Assembly: GCF_026410285.1 (NCBI RefSeq) | Contig: NZ_JAPMLP010000003.1 | Coordinates: forward strand, 124,001 to 188,000 | Direction: 5' to 3' | DNA: 64,000 nt | Source of the DNA: Sulfitobacter sp. F26169L | Lineage (GTDB): Bacteria > Pseudomonadota > Alphaproteobacteria > Rhodobacterales > Rhodobacteraceae | Shown: positions 27,872-35,471 of the stretch, piece by piece | Position numbering within the stretch: the first letter of the stretch is position 1 | Layout of the letters: each line of letters opens with the position of its first letter | Made by a program: the position numbers and the translations under genes | The notes under the pieces: generated by a model | Database searches by the model: none | Seen by the model: only the letters and a program-made list of their open reading frames with translations | What the model was told of the DNA's origin: nothing

Positions 27872-28768
27872 ATGGATTGGGATAAACTCAGGATTTTTCA
27901 CGCGGTTGCAGACGCGGGGTCTCTCACCCACGCGGGCGAGAAGCTGAACCTGTCACAATCCGCCGTGAGCCGTCAGGTGCGCGGTCTGGAAGAACAGCTT
28001 ACCACAAATTTATTCCACCGTCATGCCCGTGGTCTGATTCTTACCGAACAGGGCGAATTACTGTTCGATGCCACGCGCGCCATGTCCAAACGTCTGGATG
28101 CCGCCGCCGCGAGGATCCGCGACAGCGAGGAAGAGGTATTCGGCGAGCTTCGGGTGACCACAACCACCGGTTTCGGCACCCTCTGGCTCGCGCCGCGCCT
28201 GTCCAAACTTTATGATAAGTTCCCCGATCTAAAGGTCGATCTGATGCTCGAAGAGCGGATACTGGACCTGCCCATGCGCGAAGCGGATGTCGCCATCCGC
28301 CTGCGCGAACCGTCCCAAGCCGATCTTGTGCGCAAGCGGCTGATGACCGTGCGCATGTGCCTTTACGCCAGCACCGGATACATCAAAGAAAACGGCGTGC
28401 CGACAACGATCGAAGATATATCGAATTATCGTCTGATTTGCCAGAATACCGCAACCAATCAGGTGGGCGCAGGGCTGCACCTTGTCCAGCAATTGATGCT
28501 GCACGACATCCGCTCCCTGCTGACGGTGAACAACTATTTCGGTGTCCTTCAGGGCGTTATCCACGATCTGGGAATTGGCGTTCTGCCTGATTACGTCACA
28601 CAGGGCTTCCCCGAACTTGTGCGCGTACTTCCCGAAGTTGAATCCGCCGAAGTACCGGTTTTTCTGGCCTACCCCGAAGAGCTACGCCAGTCCAAACGGG
28701 TTGCCGCTTTCAAGGACTTTGTGCAAGATGAAATTATCACTTACCGCAAACAGCTCCGCGAGGAATGA
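27872..28768 (+). CDS. LysR-family transcriptional regulator
   Basis: The 298-residue protein has the LysR helix-turn-helix at residues 1-60 (FHAVADAGSLTHAGEKLNLS then QSAVSRQVRGLEEQL) and a periplasmic-binding-like effector domain from about residue 90. It is divergent from the fused indolepyruvate oxidoreductase across a 185-bp gap that holds a good T-N11-A dyad, so control of that gene and of itself is likely. The effector is unknown; an aryl or branched oxo acid would be a reasonable guess from the neighbour. A T-tract hairpin at 28918 could end its transcript, though a separate promoter-like element intervenes. Confidence 0.9.
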   Translation: MDWDKLRIFHAVADAGSLTHAGEKLNLSQSAVSRQVRGLEEQLTTNLFHRHARGLILTEQGELLFDATRAMSKRLDAAAARIRDSEEEVFGELRVTTTTGFGTLWLAPRLSKLYDKFPDLKVDLMLEERILDLPMREADVAIRLREPSQADLVRKRLMTVRMCLYASTGYIKENGVPTTIEDISNYRLICQNTATNQVGAGLHLVQQLMLHDIRSLLTVNNYFGVLQGVIHDLGIGVLPDYVTQGFPELVRVLPEVESAEVPVFLAYPEELRQSKRVAAFKDFVQDEIITYRKQLREE

Positions 28769-28829
28769 ACCCGCATTTAGATATGCGCCAGACGCATAGC
28801 GGACATGCTGCATATTTATTACAAATTCC

Positions 28830-28858
28830 TTGATTATGCAAAGGGCACGCCCTAATTC
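28830..28858 (+). promoter_or_regulatory. Sigma70-type promoter for the candidate small RNA
   Basis: TTGATT at 28830-28835 and TAATTC at 28853-28858 are separated by exactly 17 bases. Transcription would begin near 28865, which is the first base of a stable hairpin. The hexamers are imperfect (four of six matches each). Confidence 0.5.
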
Positions 28859-28864
28859 GAGCCT

Positions 28865-28947
28865 ATAAGGATTGAGGCGCTTTAGGGCACCTCCCCTTAT
28901 ACCTCCCTGTTGGACTTGGCCGGGCCTGTGTGCCCGGTCTTTTTTTG
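28865..28947 (+). ncRNA. Candidate small RNA (~83 nt) with CCUCCC stretch, upstream of purL
   Basis: Three features line up: a promoter-like element with the predicted start at 28865, a 5' hairpin from 28865 to 28900 (ATAAGG pairs with CCTTAT, and inside it GAGG pairs with CCTC), and a terminal hairpin with a T tract at 28918-28947. Between the hairpins lies an unpaired stretch with CCTCCC at 28902-28907, complementary to Shine-Dalgarno sequences. This is the layout of a trans-acting sRNA. Anti-Shine-Dalgarno CCUCC-containing sRNAs are known in Rhodobacterales and rhizobia, but membership in a named family was not established. It could alternatively be a 3' end of lysR or a purL leader with an attenuator. 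Confidence 0.45.
28918..28947 (+). terminator. Rho-independent terminator between lysR and purL
   Basis: GGCCGGGC pairs with GCCCGGTC (8 bp, one G-U) around a 6-base loop and is followed by eight T residues. It lies 149 bases after the lysR stop and 126 bases before purL, and would end the candidate sRNA. Confidence 0.85.
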
Positions 28948-29073
28948 TCCTGTGCTTTTCAACACAGGCCTCATCCCCCTTACATATGCGCATTTTCGCA
29001 AATCGCCCTTCCCCCTTCTACGCTCCTGCCCTAAGAGAGAGGCCAAGTTTTATCGCCCTCGGGGAGCGCCACC

Positions 29074-31233
29074 ATGTCAGAGCCAGAAATCACACAAGAC
29101 ATCATTTCCGCCCACGGATTAAGCGAAAGTGAATACCAGACGATTCTGGACCTGATGGGCCGCACCCCTACCTTTACGGAGTTAGGCATTTTCTCGGCGA
29201 TGTGGAATGAACATTGTTCTTATAAGTCCTCCAAGAAATGGTTGCGCACCCTGCCCACTACCGGCCCGCAGGTTATCTGCGGACCGGGTGAAAATGCCGG
29301 CGTGGTTGATATCGGGGATGGCCAGGCCGTTGTGTTCAAAATGGAAAGCCACAACCACCCCTCCTACATCGAACCCTACCAGGGCGCGGCCACTGGTGTT
29401 GGCGGCATCCTGCGGGATGTGTTCACCATGGGCGCGCGCCCTATCGCCGCAATGAACTCGCTCAGCTTTGGCGAACCAGCACACCACAAAACCAAGCAGT
29501 TGGTACACGGTGTTGTTGCCGGTGTCGGTGGTTACGGCAACTGTTTCGGCGTGCCCTGCGTGGGCGGCGAAGTCCGCTTTGACAAAGCCTACAATGGCAA
29601 CTGTTTGGTCAACGCGTTCGCTGCTGGCCTCGCGGACGCCGATAAAATCTTCTACTCCGCCGCGTCCGGCGTGGGCATGCCTGTCGTCTACCTTGGCGCC
29701 AAGACGGGCCGTGACGGTGTGGGTGGTGCCACCATGGCGTCAGCCGAGTTCGACGACACCATCGAAGAAAAGCGCCCCACCGTGCAAGTTGGTGATCCGT
29801 TCACTGAAAAACGCCTGATGGAAGCCACGCTGGAATTGATGGCAACAGGTGCGGTGATTTCGATTCAGGATATGGGTGCCGCGGGCCTTACCTGCTCTGC
29901 CGTTGAAATGGGCGACAAAGGCAACCTTGGCGTCATTCTCGATCTGGAGAAAGTCCCGACGCGCGAAACGAACATGACAGCCTATGAAATGATGCTCTCG
30001 GAATCGCAGGAACGCATGCTGATGGTTCTTCGCCCCGAACTTGAGGCAGAAGCAAAAGCCGTTTTCGACAAATGGGATCTCGATTTTGCAATCGTGGGCG
30101 AAACAATCGCCGAAGATCGCTTCATCATCCGCCTGAACGGTGAGGTCAAAGCAGACCTGCCCCTCAAGGCGCTGTCGGGCACCGCGCCGGAATACGATCG
30201 CCCATGGGTCGAAACCCCTGCCGCAAGCCCGTTGGCAAATGCACCGGAGGTAGACCCGATCACGGGCCTCAAAGCTCTGCTGGCCTCACCGAATTACGGC
30301 GGCAAGGCTTGGGTGTACGAGCAGTACGACACAATGGTTATGGGAGACAGTGCCCGCACTCCCGGATGGGGTGCAGGGATCGTGCGTGTGCACGGCACCG
30401 ACAAATCGCTTGCCTTCACATCTGACGTGACCCCGCGTTACGTCAAAGCGAACCCCGTCGAGGGGGGGAAACAAGCCGTTGCCGAAGCCTACCGCAACCT
30501 GACCGCAGTGGGGGCAACTCCGCTGGCAACCACTGACAATCTCAATTTCGGCAATCCCGAAAAGCCGGAAATCATGGGCCAGTTTGTCGGCGCAATCAAA
30601 GGCATCGGCGAAGCCGTTTCGACGCTCGATATGCCCATCGTTTCCGGCAACGTCTCGCTTTATAACGAAACAGACGGTTCCGCGATCCTGCCGACCCCAA
30701 CCATAGGTGCAGTCGGCCTAATAAAGGCGACAAGCGACATCATTGGCTTTGAAATAAGATCAGGCGACGTGGCATTGGTGCTGGGCGAAACCAAGGGTCA
30801 CCTGGGCCAGTCCGCCCTTCTCGCCGAAGCATTCGGACGCATCGAAGGCGACGCTCCGGCAGTCGATCTTGATGCGGAGGCTGCGCACGGTAATTTCATC
30901 CGTGGCAACCGTGCAAACATTGCAGCCTGTACAGATCTCTCAGACGGCGGCTTGGCGCTGGCAGCCTTCGAAATGGCAAACCACGCGAAGCTCGGTCTTG
31001 CACTGGAGACAGAGGACACCGCACAAATTTTTGGCGAAGATCAGGCCCGTTATCTGATTGCAGCCACGCCGGAAGGCGCCGCGACACTTTTATCAGCGGC
31101 CACTGCCGCGGGGATGCCGCTTACCCAGATCGGCACCTTCGGCGGCGATACGTTATCTTTCGGCACATCGGCGGCGCAGCTTTCAGACCTTGACGCCCTT
31201 TATCGTAGCAGTTTCGCGCAAACGGTCACCTAG
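29074..31233 (+). CDS. purL: Phosphoribosylformylglycinamidine synthase subunit PurL (small type)
   Basis: PurL performs the ATP-dependent amidation of FGAR in purine synthesis, working with PurQ and PurS. The 719-residue length is that of the split-enzyme PurL, not the 1300-residue fused form. Visible motifs include [16 protein letters not shown] (near residue 45), [23 protein letters not shown] (near 90; read as two adjoining segments), [10 protein letters not shown] and [15 protein letters not shown]. purF is about 20 kb away in this window; purQ and purS are not present. The promoter must lie in the 126 bases after the upstream terminator, unless there is read-through. Confidence 0.96.
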   Translation: MSEPEITQDIISAHGLSESEYQTILDLMGRTPTFTELGIFSAMWNEHCSYKSSKKWLRTLPTTGPQVICGPGENAGVVDIGDGQAVVFKMESHNHPSYIEPYQGAATGVGGILRDVFTMGARPIAAMNSLSFGEPAHHKTKQLVHGVVAGVGGYGNCFGVPCVGGEVRFDKAYNGNCLVNAFAAGLADADKIFYSAASGVGMPVVYLGAKTGRDGVGGATMASAEFDDTIEEKRPTVQVGDPFTEKRLMEATLELMATGAVISIQDMGAAGLTCSAVEMGDKGNLGVILDLEKVPTRETNMTAYEMMLSESQERMLMVLRPELEAEAKAVFDKWDLDFAIVGETIAEDRFIIRLNGEVKADLPLKALSGTAPEYDRPWVETPAASPLANAPEVDPITGLKALLASPNYGGKAWVYEQYDTMVMGDSARTPGWGAGIVRVHGTDKSLAFTSDVTPRYVKANPVEGGKQAVAEAYRNLTAVGATPLATTDNLNFGNPEKPEIMGQFVGAIKGIGEAVSTLDMPIVSGNVSLYNETDGSAILPTPTIGAVGLIKATSDIIGFEIRSGDVALVLGETKGHLGQSALLAEAFGRIEGDAPAVDLDAEAAHGNFIRGNRANIAACTDLSDGGLALAAFEMANHAKLGLALETEDTAQIFGEDQARYLIAATPEGAATLLSAATAAGMPLTQIGTFGGDTLSFGTSAAQLSDLDALYRSSFAQTVT

Positions 31234-31260
31234 ACCTGTCTTGTCAGATGATTTGATATG

Positions 31261-31297
31261 CCCTGCTGTACCTCCGGTGCGGCGGGGTCTTTGTCTT
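31261..31297 (+). terminator. Rho-independent terminator of purL
   Basis: A 12-bp stem (CCCTGCTGTACC with GGTGCGGCGGGG, three G-U pairs) with a 3-base loop is followed by the T-rich TCTTTGTCTT. It lies 27 bases after the purL stop and faces a convergent gene ending at 31309. Confidence 0.75.
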
Positions 31298-31308
31298 GAT
31301 TATCCGTA

Positions 31309-32574
31309 TTATCCATTTTCGATCAGACGCATCAGACGCGCTTTTTCCCCGACATCGTCAGGTCTGGAGATAGCTTCTGCCAGCGATTCGAGCGACGCGA
31401 TGCAATGGCCTGCGCGAAAACTGTCAACATGGGGCAGCATTGCCCGAATGCCAGCAGCTTTGGGGGCAAATCCGTCCCAGCGCAGCAGCGGATTTAGCCA
31501 GATCACCCGTTGCGCCGACAAGCGCACCCGTTGCATCTGACGCGCCAAAGCCGCCGGATCATCTCGGTCCAGCCCATCGGTAATCAGCAGCACAATTGCA
31601 CCCTGCCCCAACACCCGACGCGACCAGTCGCGGTTAAATGTTTCCAGGCTTTGGCCAATGCGGGTGCCTCCCTCCCAGTCCTGCGCCTGAGCCCCCGCCG
31701 CCTTTAACGCCGCGTCCACGTCACGCGTGTGTAAATGACGCGTGATGTTGGTAAGTTGTGTGCCAAAGGTAAAAGCATGCACCTGCGCCCAGCCTGCTCC
31801 GCGCTCGTTGGCAACCGCATGAAGAAAATGCAAAATAATCCGGCTGTACTGGCTCATGGAGCCAGATATATCGCACAGTACCACTAGGTTGGGCCAACGG
31901 GGCTTGGGTTTTTTGAGCGACAAGTTCCCCATCTCTCCACCGCGCCGCATCGCTGCACGTAAGGATCGGGCCGCATCCACGCGCCCTCGGCCGAAACTGG
32001 CTGCGGTGCGCCGAGATGGCAGCGGTTTGATCGGCAACGTTAACCGCGCCAACATCCGCTTGGCTTGGGCAACCTCCAAAACGCTCATCAGCTCGAAATC
32101 CAATGTCTTCAGCCGCTCGGACGTTGACATGGTTAATGATGCATCAACCTCGATCAGAGTTTCTTCGTCCTCGGTCTCTGCAATATCATCATTCTGCGGG
32201 GCTTCAGCGCCGTCGAGCAAAGCTTCCGCTGCGCGTTTCTCCGCAGCCTGTGCAGGACGCTCCTCCTGAACACCACGAATTGCGGGTAGCATTGCAGCCA
32301 TCATATGTTCGAGATATCGCGGATCACGCCAGTACAGACGGAACAATTGCGCAAACACCTGAGAATGCTCGGGGCGGTTCACGAAACAGGCGTGCATCGT
32401 CCAGTAAAAATCCCGTTTTTCGGTGAAGCCGACTGTTTTCACCGCGCGGATCGCGTCGACGACGCGGCCCGGGCCGATGGGCAAACCGGCGCGGCGCAAC
32501 GCCCGCGCAAAATGGGTGATGTTGCCGGCAAGTCGCGGGGTGTCGGGGAGTTCGAGTGGAACGTGCTCAACCAT
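31309..32574 (-). CDS. VWA-domain protein, CoxE-like
   Basis: The 421-residue protein belongs to the CoxE-like VWA family (PF05762). The N-terminal helical half has DTPRLAGNITHFARALRRAG and FYWTMHACFVNRPEHSQVF. The C-terminal VWA domain carries the metal-ion-dependent adhesion motif DISGSMS near residue 237 and further metal-site residues (GGTRIGQSL, ITDGLDR). Such proteins pair with MoxR ATPases to act as chaperones that insert metals or activate enzymes. The MoxR gene lies 63 bases upstream on the same strand. No CO-dehydrogenase-type target is in the window, so the client is unknown. Confidence 0.88.
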   Translation of the reverse strand: MVEHVPLELPDTPRLAGNITHFARALRRAGLPIGPGRVVDAIRAVKTVGFTEKRDFYWTMHACFVNRPEHSQVFAQLFRLYWRDPRYLEHMMAAMLPAIRGVQEERPAQAAEKRAAEALLDGAEAPQNDDIAETEDEETLIEVDASLTMSTSERLKTLDFELMSVLEVAQAKRMLARLTLPIKPLPSRRTAASFGRGRVDAARSLRAAMRRGGEMGNLSLKKPKPRWPNLVVLCDISGSMSQYSRIILHFLHAVANERGAGWAQVHAFTFGTQLTNITRHLHTRDVDAALKAAGAQAQDWEGGTRIGQSLETFNRDWSRRVLGQGAIVLLITDGLDRDDPAALARQMQRVRLSAQRVIWLNPLLRWDGFAPKAAGIRAMLPHVDSFRAGHCIASLESLAEAISRPDDVGEKARLMRLIENG

Positions 32575-32637
32575 ACGTTACCGTCTGTATTTGCTGCAGG
32601 TCGCGGATTGGATATTTAAGGCCAAAGGAAAAGGGGG

Positions 32638-33543
32638 TCATGCATCAAGGCTCGCGCGCGCCTCGTCCAACAGGCGTTTGGCTTCGGATCCTTGCAGCTT
32701 TGCGATGTCATCCTGATATTTGAGCACTGCTCCCAGTGTGTCCGCAATCACTTCGGGGCTGAGGGTCAGCGCGTCGAGCGCCAAAAGGCACTTGGCCCAA
32801 TCTATTGTTTCGGCAACGCCGGGTTTTTTGAACAAATCTTCGGTACGCAGTCTTTGTACGAACGCCACAACCTCGCGGCTTAGCGCCGCTGACGCTTCGG
32901 GTGCGCGGGCCGCCAGAATTTCCATTTCACGGTCGAAGTCGGGGTAGTCCACCCAGTGATAGAGACAACGGCGCTTGAGTGCATCGTGGACTTCGCGGGT
33001 GCGGTTTGACGTCAGGATCACAATGGGCGGTTCGGGCGCCTTTACGGTTCCCATTTCGGGGATGGTCACCTGAAAATCGCTAAGCGCTTCCAGCAAAAAT
33101 GCCTCGAATGGTGCATCGGTGCGGTCAAGTTCGTCGATCAGGAGGACAGGCGCGCCGTTTTCATCAGGCTGCATTGCTTGCAATAGCGGCCGCTCTATCA
33201 GAAACGCATCGCTGAACAGTTCCGCGTTCAATGCATCGCGGTCGGCTTCGCCTGTGGCTTCGGCCGTTCTGATGGCTACCATCTGGGCGGCGAAGTTCCA
33301 TTCATAGACTGCAGTGGACGCATCCAGTCCTTCATAACATTGAAGCCGGATTAACCGACGCCCCAAGGAGGCCGCGAGCGCTTTTGCTATTTCGGTTTTG
33401 CCAACGCCTGCCTCACCCTCTAGGAAGAGGGGGCGGCCCAGCTTTAGACTCAGAAAGACGACCGTTCCCAGCGCACGGTCACAGACATAGCCCTGATCCG
33501 ACAGCATCTGCTGCACTGAATCGATTGATGTGATTTCCGGCAT
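32638..33543 (-). CDS. MoxR-family AAA+ ATPase
   Basis: The 301-residue ATPase has Walker A GEAGVGKTE (near residue 42), Walker B LLIDELDR and the arginine-containing sensor segments ILTSNRTREVHDALKRRC typical of MoxR/CoxD. The reading frame stays open to 34242, but that region overlaps the divergent glycosyltransferase gene. MPEITSIDSVQQML at 33543, preceded by GGGGG, is the family-like start. It should work with the downstream CoxE-like VWA protein as a chaperone pair. The gap to the divergent glycosyltransferase gene (249 bp) must hold both promoters. Confidence 0.9.
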   Translation of the reverse strand: MPEITSIDSVQQMLSDQGYVCDRALGTVVFLSLKLGRPLFLEGEAGVGKTEIAKALAASLGRRLIRLQCYEGLDASTAVYEWNFAAQMVAIRTAEATGEADRDALNAELFSDAFLIERPLLQAMQPDENGAPVLLIDELDRTDAPFEAFLLEALSDFQVTIPEMGTVKAPEPPIVILTSNRTREVHDALKRRCLYHWVDYPDFDREMEILAARAPEASAALSREVVAFVQRLRTEDLFKKPGVAETIDWAKCLLALDALTLSPEVIADTLGAVLKYQDDIAKLQGSEAKRLLDEARASLDA

Positions 33544-33792
33544 ATGCGTCGCCCCCGCGAATGTTCTGCCTACAAGGCCATTGCGCGCGGCAAGGGTCAA
33601 GGTACCAATGACAGATATGTCACGACATACGCCGAGCATCTTCACCAAAGATTGACGGGATTCGCACATAATGGCATCCTGAAAGCGACTAAAAAAGAAG
33701 GAGGATGCGGGCCTGTATCGGCACTGCATCCCGTAACGAGGCGGATATGTTGAACCCAAAGCGATATGCGGCGGCCCCTGCGCGAGGCTGCG

Positions 33793-34845
33793 ATGGCTGG
33801 TAGTTTGAAAATTACTGCCGTCACTTGTGTGAAGAACGAAGGGCCTTTCCTGCTGGAGTGGATCGCATTTCATCAGTGCATCGGCGTCACAGACTTCTTG
33901 TTTTATTCCAACGATTGCGATGATGGCACTGATGCGCTGCTGGACGCGCTGGCAGAATTGGGTCACGTAACCCATCTGCCCAACCCCGCAGAGGGGCGCA
34001 ATTACCAAATGGAAGCGTTGAAGGATGCGAAAAAGCAGGCAGTTGTGCAGGATGCTGATTGGGTCTGGATTGCTGATGTTGATGAATTTCCCAACATCCA
34101 CGTAGGCGATCATAGCTTTGCTGCTTTGATTGATGCGTGCGGAAATCCGCAAACCATCAGCCTGAATTTCCAGTTCTTCGCCAACAATGATATCGAGGCA
34201 TTTGAAGACCGCCCCGTGATCAGTCAGTTCAGCCGCAGCCACAACCCCGATCTGTGGTGCGGCGAAGCTGCTATCGAGGTCAAGTCACTCGTCCGACAGG
34301 ATTTTCCCTTGCATTATTACGGGGCGCACCGCCCGTTTTTCAAACCCAAAGTGAAAAAGAAAAACCGCCCCAGCTGGACAGACGGATCAGGGCGCGATGT
34401 GCCGCACAGGTTTCTGGTTGCGGCCAACCCGCGCCGCATCCGCCGTTTTCCCGCCGCAGGGGCGCGCAATTTCGCCACGCTGAACCACTATGCTTTGCGC
34501 AGCCTTGATAGCTATCTGGTCAAAAACGATCGGGGCGATGTGAACCGCGAAAACCGTACGTTTGATGACACCTACTGGCGCGAGCGGAATGACCCAGCCT
34601 GGGAGGATACCTCTATCCAGCGCTATTTGCCTGCGGTGACGGCGCAAATAAGCGCACTAAAGGCGCAGGGCGATATTGCCGCGCTGCACGATGCTTGTGT
34701 TGCGTCCCATATGGCGCGGCGTGATGCCCTGTTGAAACAGGAAAGCTACCGCGAAATGCGCGAACAGTTGCGAAACGCTTCGAAACTGCCGCCACAAGAA
34801 GAAGAAATGCTGCGCAAGCTGGGGTTGCTGGAGGAACCTGCGTGA
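33793..34845 (+). CDS. Glycosyltransferase family 2-like protein (Glyco_tranf_2_4 type), paralogue A
   Basis: The 350-residue protein starts with the fold's nucleotide-sugar strand (ITAVTCVKNEGPFLLEWIAFH) and SNDCDDGTDALLDAL. It has the metal-binding DVDEF at residues 95-99 and ends its core with TLNHYALRSLDSYLVK. These features define the Glyco_tranf_2_4/GT92-like group, common in Rhodobacteraceae surface-glycan clusters. Two related proteins are encoded 1.7 and 3.7 kb downstream. The ATG at 33793 is preferred to the one at 33766 because the homologues begin there. It is the first gene of a five-gene run joined by overlaps or a one-base gap. The sugar donor and acceptor cannot be read from the sequence. 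Confidence 0.87.
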   Translation: MAGSLKITAVTCVKNEGPFLLEWIAFHQCIGVTDFLFYSNDCDDGTDALLDALAELGHVTHLPNPAEGRNYQMEALKDAKKQAVVQDADWVWIADVDEFPNIHVGDHSFAALIDACGNPQTISLNFQFFANNDIEAFEDRPVISQFSRSHNPDLWCGEAAIEVKSLVRQDFPLHYYGAHRPFFKPKVKKKNRPSWTDGSGRDVPHRFLVAANPRRIRRFPAAGARNFATLNHYALRSLDSYLVKNDRGDVNRENRTFDDTYWRERNDPAWEDTSIQRYLPAVTAQISALKAQGDIAALHDACVASHMARRDALLKQESYREMREQLRNASKLPPQEEEMLRKLGLLEEPA

Positions 34846-35471
34846 GCACGCTGAAGGTTGTTAATCTGGGATTGCCCAAAACCGGTACGACAAGCCTTGC
34901 ACGGGCGCTGAAACTGGCGGGCTATCGCGTAGCTGATCACCGCATTCGCGCGCGTCAGACGCAAACGCCCGCCCTGAAAGACGCTTTTGTCGCTGATCTG
35001 CTGTATCAGGGCTATTTTCACAGCGGTGATCCGGCACAATTGTTTGAGGATTTTACTGCGTTGACCGAGCTGAGTTGCCTGAGAAAAGGAAAATCACTTT
35101 GGCCGCAGATGGATTTTGCGCTGATTGACGCCATCCGGAAGCATCACCCCGATGTCCGGTTCCTCGCCTCGCGGCGTGATAGCTGGAATGTTTCGCAATC
35201 CATGCTGGCATGGTCAGATCTGGGCACAGATCGCCTGCCCTCATCAGATATCCCCGGATTGCCCGAGGGCTACGGCGAGACATCACGCGAACGTATCCAG
35301 TGGATTGACGGACATTATGCACATTTAGATGCCATTTTTGGGAATGACCCCGCGTTTCTTGAATATAACGTGACCGATGCAGGCTCTCATGCGGCGGTGG
35401 CTGCGCATCTTGGATGCCTGCTGCCGTGGTGGGGACATGCCAACGCCAATACCGAACATAAGGCGAGTTGA
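34842..35471 (+). CDS. Sulfotransferase family protein
   Basis: The 209-residue product has the PAPS 5'-phosphosulfate loop GLPKTGTTSL (residues 10-19, with Lys13) at its extreme N-terminus, and a 3'-phosphate motif region RFLASRRDSWNVSQSML near residue 105. It should transfer sulfate from PAPS to a sugar or protein hydroxyl; the substrate is inferred from the surrounding glycosyltransferases. It starts with GTG overlapping the stop of paralogue A, and its own stop shares a base with the next ATG. A GTG start rather than ATG is required by the family N-terminus. Confidence 0.85.
   Translation: MSTLKVVNLGLPKTGTTSLARALKLAGYRVADHRIRARQTQTPALKDAFVADLLYQGYFHSGDPAQLFEDFTALTELSCLRKGKSLWPQMDFALIDAIRKHHPDVRFLASRRDSWNVSQSMLAWSDLGTDRLPSSDIPGLPEGYGETSRERIQWIDGHYAHLDAIFGNDPAFLEYNVTDAGSHAAVAAHLGCLLPWWGHANANTEHKAS

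Noticed and set aside
31058..31540. 160-residue forward frame past the purL end
   Set aside because: It lies inside purL and the convergent VWA gene in other phases, and a terminator interrupts it.
33544..33753. 69-codon forward frame in the gap between moxR and the glycosyltransferase
   Set aside because: It begins on the moxR start codon, lacks a ribosome-binding site and recognisable features; the region is better explained as a divergent promoter.
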